A stretch of 64,000 nucleotides of DNA from Botrimarina mediterranea (GTDB taxonomy: Bacteria > Planctomycetota > Planctomycetia > Pirellulales > Lacipirellulaceae), in assembly GCF_007753265.1 (NCBI RefSeq), contig NZ_CP036349.1, positions 704,263-768,262 of the forward strand. Direction: 5' to 3'. Positions 59,992 through 64,000 of the stretch are shown here, one piece after another. A model generated the notes under the pieces. It saw only the letters and a list, made by a program, of their open reading frames with translations. It did not search any database and was not told where the DNA came from. Both the position numbers and the translations under genes were made by a program. How positions within the stretch are numbered: position 1 is the stretch's first letter; each line of letters opens with the position of its first letter.

Positions 59992-62616
59992 ATGCAGAAT
60001 CGGCGAAACGAAACGGCGCCCGCGTGGCTTGTCGCATTGGCGGCAGCGGCCCTGGGAATGAGTTGGGCGGTCACCCGGCAATGGTCGGCGCCGACCGTGC
60101 GCGCCACCGACCAGCCCAATCGAACGACGGCGCCGCTGCGCTGGCCGCTCGCCGAGCTGCGCCCGCTCCCCGACGCCGTGCTCCCCGCCGAGTCGCTGGG
60201 CTACGCGCCGACGCTGTTGCCGTCGGGCGTCGCGATCCGGGTCGACGCGCCGGCGTTCGAGCCGGTCTTCCAATACGACCTGGCCTCCGCGGTGACGGCG
60301 AAGCCGCACGCCACCGAGCCGCTGTGCCTGCGTCTAGCAAGCGCCCCCGCGACCGACCTACCGGAAGCGCGGCCTGCGGTTGAAGCCGAGACGGGCTATC
60401 TCGATCGCCTGTTGGTGCTTGTCCCCAGCGCGCCGAAGTGGACCGCGGGACAGGGCGGCAAGTTCGTCATCACCGCCGGCGTGCGCGCCCACTGGTCGCT
60501 CGGCTCGATCGATACGCTCCAGCTCGCACGTTCGGCGGGCCATGCGATCGCGTCGCCGGGCGCGACGCTGCGGCCAGCGATCTACACAGCGCAGGCCAAG
60601 CTCTTCGGCGAGCCGCGGCTCAGCCCGTTGCGACCGACGGAGACAACGATCGCCGCCGTCGCGCCGCGCTTGGTTGGCCCCGTGCGTCCAGCAGCAGCGC
60701 GGCGCGCCATGGCTTCGCAGCCGACGCCGACGATCGCCGCATACCTCAACCGCGCTGAATTGAGCGGCGCGTTCCCCGTGCCGGTGGCGCTAGCCGACCA
60801 GCTCGACCGCGTCGCCGCCTCGCCCCAACAGGCGCCCTGGTCGTGGGCCGTCGCCTACCGTCTGCGGACGCTCGCCGGCTCCCGTGTCGACGACCGGTCC
60901 ACGCACCACACGCTCCGCGCCTTGGCCGAAGCGACCGACGAGGCGTTCGTCCAAGCCGACGCGATGGGCGACTCCGCCGCGGCGACCGAGCTGCGTCGCG
61001 CCGGCTACGCGCTCAACCGTCGCCTCGATACCTGGCGGGCCGAGCAGGCGCTGACGATCGCCTCGATGGGCCGCCTCCAAGAGGACCGGCTCGCCGGCGC
61101 CCGCTGGGCGATGTCGTCGAACGGCCTTGGCTTGGCGCCCGGCGCCTTGCTCCAAGAGGCCGAGCGCAATCACGCCCAGCCCACCCGGCTCGCCGTCGCC
61201 CGCCGCGTCGAGGACTACGAGAGCCAGCCCACGACCCGCCTGGCGCAGCTGCTGGCGATGGACGCCTCGCGCCTCGTGACCGAGGCCGACCCGGAGAGCC
61301 GGGCTGTTGCTCAAGCGATCGAGTCGTCGTACCGCAATGCGAACGTCCGCGTCGCGATCGCCGCCGACTTCATCGAGCGGATGCTGCCGCAGCCCGAGGC
61401 GCTCACCGCGCCGATCCGCGACCGTATCGCGGGCAACCCCGTGTCGGGACGCTCGACGACACAGACCGACCTCGCCATCCGATTGATCGAGGACCCCAGC
61501 GCCTGGCGCATCGGCCTCGAAGCCCGTGGTACGGTGCAATCACAGACCTACTCGCGCGGCGGACCGGCGGTGGTCGGCGCCCGTGGCGAGACGTCGTTCG
61601 TCGCCAAGAAGCTGGTGGTGCTCACGCCCGCCGGCCTGCAAGCCGCCCCATCGATCGCCGAAGCCCAAACCGAGTCGCAGCGGCTCGTTAGCCTCTCGAC
61701 CAACTACGACCGTGTGCCGCTCGTGGGCTCTTATGTCCGCAACGCCGCCCGGAAAGAATACCACCGCGTCAGCCCGCGGGCGCAGTCCGAAGCCAAGATC
61801 AAGATCGAGCGGCAGGTGTGCAGCACGCTGGACGAGCGCGTGACCCCTCAGCTGTTCGACGCGCAGCAGCGCTACACCGCCGAGGTGCTCGACCGCGTCG
61901 AGGCGTTGGGGCTCCAGATCGAGCCGATCGAGCTCCGCACGACTGACGAGCGGTTGATTACGCGGATCCGCTTGGCGAACAGCGGGCAACTAGCGGCGCA
62001 CACGCCGCGGATGCGGGCCCCCTCGGACAGCGTGATTAGCGTGCAGGTGCACGAGTCGACGTTCAACAACGCGTTGGACGGCTTGGGTCTGGCCGGCGCG
62101 ACGATGACGCCCGCAGAACTGCGTGAACGGATCGACGCGAAGCTCCGCCTGCCGAACCGCGACGAGCCGCCCGCCGAGGAAGCCACATTCCGCTTCGCCG
62201 CCGAGGACGCGGTGCGGTTCGAGCTCGCCGAGGGGCGTGCTCATCTGACGCTCGCCTTCGACGCTATCGTTGTCCGCGGACGCCGCCACGACGACTTCAA
62301 GGTCCACGTCTTCTACAAGCCAGTGGTGACCGGCCTCACCGCCGAGCTGGTGCAGGACGGCGCCCCAGCGATCGAGGGCCGCATGCGGAACGCGTCCCGC
62401 ATGCACCTTCACGGCGTGATGGGCAAGGTCCTCGGCCAAAACCGCCGCATCCCGCTGGTGCGAGTGGACGACCAGACGCCCGAGCGCTTCAGCAAAGCGA
62501 TGATCGGCATGGCGACCAACCAGCTGGTGATCGAAGACGGCTGGCTCGGCTTGGCGATCGGCCCCGAGCGACAGGCGCCACGCGTCGCGGTGCAGGTCGG
62601 AGGGTACGTCCGCTGA
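59992..62616 (+). CDS. Large exported or membrane-anchored protein of unknown function
   Basis: A protein of 874 residues. A single N-terminal hydrophobic segment (AWLVALAAAALGMSWAVT) acts as signal or anchor. The rest is largely Ala/Arg-rich and probably helical, with a helical middle (ALAEATDEAFVQADAMGDSA, EQALTIASMGRLQEDR) and a C-terminal beta-rich third containing FRFAAEDAVRFELAEGRAHL and HVFYKPVVTGLTAELV. No catalytic motif was found. GCAGGAGGCAGCG precedes ATG 59992. A structured RNA candidate lies upstream. Similar long exported proteins are seen in planctomycetes but I do not recognise the family. Confidence 0.75.
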   Translation: MQNRRNETAPAWLVALAAAALGMSWAVTRQWSAPTVRATDQPNRTTAPLRWPLAELRPLPDAVLPAESLGYAPTLLPSGVAIRVDAPAFEPVFQYDLASAVTAKPHATEPLCLRLASAPATDLPEARPAVEAETGYLDRLLVLVPSAPKWTAGQGGKFVITAGVRAHWSLGSIDTLQLARSAGHAIASPGATLRPAIYTAQAKLFGEPRLSPLRPTETTIAAVAPRLVGPVRPAAARRAMASQPTPTIAAYLNRAELSGAFPVPVALADQLDRVAASPQQAPWSWAVAYRLRTLAGSRVDDRSTHHTLRALAEATDEAFVQADAMGDSAAATELRRAGYALNRRLDTWRAEQALTIASMGRLQEDRLAGARWAMSSNGLGLAPGALLQEAERNHAQPTRLAVARRVEDYESQPTTRLAQLLAMDASRLVTEADPESRAVAQAIESSYRNANVRVAIAADFIERMLPQPEALTAPIRDRIAGNPVSGRSTTQTDLAIRLIEDPSAWRIGLEARGTVQSQTYSRGGPAVVGARGETSFVAKKLVVLTPAGLQAAPSIAEAQTESQRLVSLSTNYDRVPLVGSYVRNAARKEYHRVSPRAQSEAKIKIERQVCSTLDERVTPQLFDAQQRYTAEVLDRVEALGLQIEPIELRTTDERLITRIRLANSGQLAAHTPRMRAPSDSVISVQVHESTFNNALDGLGLAGATMTPAELRERIDAKLRLPNRDEPPAEEATFRFAAEDAVRFELAEGRAHLTLAFDAIVVRGRRHDDFKVHVFYKPVVTGLTAELVQDGAPAIEGRMRNASRMHLHGVMGKVLGQNRRIPLVRVDDQTPERFSKAMIGMATNQLVIEDGWLGLAIGPERQAPRVAVQVGGYVR

Positions 62617-62640
62617 GAACAAGTGCATCAGCCGGATGGT

Positions 62641-62727
62641 TGTGGGAGGGGTCTCCAGACCCCGATTACGGTCTCCACTCCGCAACGGCATGGTGCGCGT
62701 TATCGGCGTCTGGAGACGCCTCCCACA
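62641..62727. repeat. TGTGGGAGG palindromic element, copy 4
   Basis: Ends TGTGGGAGGGGTCTCCAGAC and GTCTGGAGACGCCTCCCACA. The central GGCATGGTGCGCG is in the reverse orientation, like copy 2. It lies between convergent genes. Confidence 0.92.
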
Positions 62728-62763
62728 GAAAGCGATACCGCCACAAGAAACGATGCAGCCACA

Positions 62764-62792
62764 GAACCGGGGGCTGAGGCCCCGCGGCTGAT
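62764..62792. repeat. 29-bp dispersed repeat shared with 32710-32738
   Basis: GAACCGGGGGCTGAGGCCCC... is an exact inverted copy of the right arm of the palindrome at 32664-32738. It lies in the same convergent junction as TGTGGGAGG copy 4. Confidence 0.85.
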
Positions 62793-62817
62793 CACCGCAA
62801 CGACTGCCAACGGAGGG

Positions 62818-63774
62818 CTATGCCACAACCGCCTCGAGCACGATACGCGTTGCGTACGACTCGCCGGGTTCGATCACGATGAGCCCCGATGAGGCCCCCC
62901 TCGACTGCATGTTGAGCGGGTCGGGTGTGCAGGTGTACGGCTCGAGGCAGATCGCTTCGCGGTGGCCGGGCGTGTAGATCACGCAGCACGTCATCGAATC
63001 GTCGAACGTCTGGCGAACCGTGCGGCCCGAGGTGGGGTCGATGAGCTCGGTCGTCTCGGCGCCCTTGCTGAAACGGTACGCGGTATCGAACTCGCGGCCT
63101 GCGAGCGGCGCGCCGATCGCCAGGGGATCGCCCGCGTCGAGCGGCTCGACGCCGCCGGTGGGAATCATGTCCACCGCTTCCCAGCGGCCATCGACCGGCG
63201 CGCGGACGACTGTCGCCTCGGGGTCGGCGCCCTCGGCGAGCGGCAAGCGGAAGTAGGCGTGAGTTCCGAACCCGAAGGGGATCGGTTCGTCGCCCGGGTT
63301 CGTAACGCGGAGGTCGAAGAGGAGCTGGCTGCCAGCGATCGAGTAGGTCGCCGTCATCACGTAGTCACCGGGCCACTGCACCGCCGCGTACGGCGCGTCG
63401 ATGGTCGGTCGGAACTCGGCGGTCACCCGGTCGGCGGAGTGTTCGACAAGGCGCCACGGGTTGCGTGGCGCGAAGCCGTGGATCGCGTGCCCCTGGCCGC
63501 TCGTGTCGTCAAGCTGGTAGGTCTTGCCGTTCCACTCGACGACGCCCTTGGCGATCCGGCCCGGAAACGGCGCGAGCAGCGGGATGCCGCTCCGCGACGG
63601 CCGGCCCTCGCCGAGTTCAAAATCCGGCTCGGCCCATAGCAGCTCACGGCGCGACCCGTCGGCGTCACCCGCGAACGGCGTTTTCCAGCTGAAGCAATTG
63701 AACCCCAGCCCAACGGCGACTTCCGCGGCAGCCCCCGAGTCGGCGGCGTTGATCGAGACGATATTGGCGGACAT
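62818..63774 (-). CDS. Aldose 1-epimerase-like protein
   Basis: A protein of 318 residues from ATG 63774; the open frame extends 39 codons upstream without good coding signs. It is a beta-sandwich sugar mutarotase family member. Visible: GIPLLAPFPGRIAKGVVEWN, HAIHGFAPRNPW with a catalytic-type His, IPFGFGTHAYFRLPLA (second His), and CLEPYTCTPDPLN (Glu). These match the conserved His/His/Glu set of the galactose-mutarotase group. The specific sugar is unknown; it may interconvert anomers of glucose or galactose or act on sugar phosphates. It converges with the large exported protein gene. Confidence 0.9.
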   Translation of the reverse strand: MSANIVSINAADSGAAAEVAVGLGFNCFSWKTPFAGDADGSRRELLWAEPDFELGEGRPSRSGIPLLAPFPGRIAKGVVEWNGKTYQLDDTSGQGHAIHGFAPRNPWRLVEHSADRVTAEFRPTIDAPYAAVQWPGDYVMTATYSIAGSQLLFDLRVTNPGDEPIPFGFGTHAYFRLPLAEGADPEATVVRAPVDGRWEAVDMIPTGGVEPLDAGDPLAIGAPLAGREFDTAYRFSKGAETTELIDPTSGRTVRQTFDDSMTCCVIYTPGHREAICLEPYTCTPDPLNMQSRGASSGLIVIEPGESYATRIVLEAVVA

Positions 63775-64000
63775 CGCGGCGGCTCCCGAGGGGCAATGCG
63801 TAAGTTCGGTAGAGAGCCGGAAGCGTAACAGGATTATGCAAGGGCTAGCACGGTCCGATGGCGAAGAGGGAGTCCGCGTCCCATTCTGCATGGAGAGATT
63901 CTATTCCTTGCAGGGGGAGACGATCCGATGGAACGCGAACTCTGGCGGTTATTGTACCGTTTGGTGAAACAGTTGGACGTGGGATGGGGGAGTTGGAGGT
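63775..64000. other. Right-edge region, no gene supported
   Basis: About 226 bp upstream of the epimerase-like gene. It should contain that gene's promoter on the minus strand. No other feature is supported; a gene beyond the window edge may begin further right. Confidence 0.5.

Noticed and set aside
59204..60037. 277-residue open frame on the minus strand upstream of crcB
   Set aside because: Arg-rich frame overlapping crcB out of frame and crossing the candidate RNA; no protein features.

Overview
The window looks like chromosomal DNA of a planctomycete, most likely order Pirellulales. This rests on gene content and not on a database search: a Cys-rich YTV-repeat cell-envelope protein, a DUF1559 pilin-like protein with its small lipoprotein partner, several PEP-CTERM proteins (one with dockerin and lamin-tail domains), a BBP7-like outer-membrane barrel, an unusual acid-rich FtsK and a tetrahydromethanopterin formyltransferase in a high-GC genome. 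There is no rRNA, CRISPR array, transposase or phage gene. One tRNA (Gln, anticodon TTG) is present.

Layout. 1-3.1 kb: two paralogous membrane proteins, a tiny Gly/Ala-rich membrane protein and a secreted protein. 3.1-8.0 kb: Uma2-type nuclease, small membrane protein, acetyl-CoA synthetase and ammonium transporter. 8.2-12.9 kb: translation block rpmI-rplT-pheS-pheT, with a SMI1/KNR4-like gene framed by a 26-bp inverted repeat wedged between pheS and pheT. 13-20 kb: AMP-forming ligase, valS, a membrane protein and citramalate synthase. 20-26.4 kb: two glycosyltransferases, a Cys-rich secreted protein and FtsK. 26.7-34.3 kb: outer-membrane barrel, truB, O-methyltransferase, rsmG, DUF3467 protein, cysteine desulfurase, TPR protein and lpxA. 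34.4-46 kb: thioredoxin-like protein, pyruvate phosphate dikinase, DUF2461 protein, secreted Gfo/Idh oxidoreductase, PhyH dioxygenase with a divergent AraC regulator, and a coupled GT4/GH63-like pair. 46-54 kb: YTV protein, Rex, tRNA-Gln, CysQ-like phosphatase, an STN-like secreted protein, Ftr, hotdog thioesterase and Hsp20. 54.5-59 kb: PEP-CTERM proteins and DUF1559/lipoprotein. 59.2-64 kb: fluoride channel, a candidate structured RNA, a large exported protein of unknown function and an aldose-1-epimerase-like enzyme.

The most striking non-coding feature is the density of long palindromes. Seven of the eight convergent gene junctions with room for one carry a long inverted repeat, which suggests use as bidirectional terminators. 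One family, with TGTGGGAGG/CCTCCCACA ends, occurs four times in both orientations. Two other palindromes lie inside the reading frames of pheS and valS, where they are translated in frame. Nearly all remaining longer intergenic gaps also hold an inverted repeat. The genes are mostly housekeeping and envelope functions. Clear operon signs (4-bp or 11-bp overlaps) occur at cimA/membrane protein, the glycosyltransferase pair, GH63-like/GT4, STN-like/ftr and lipoprotein/DUF1559.
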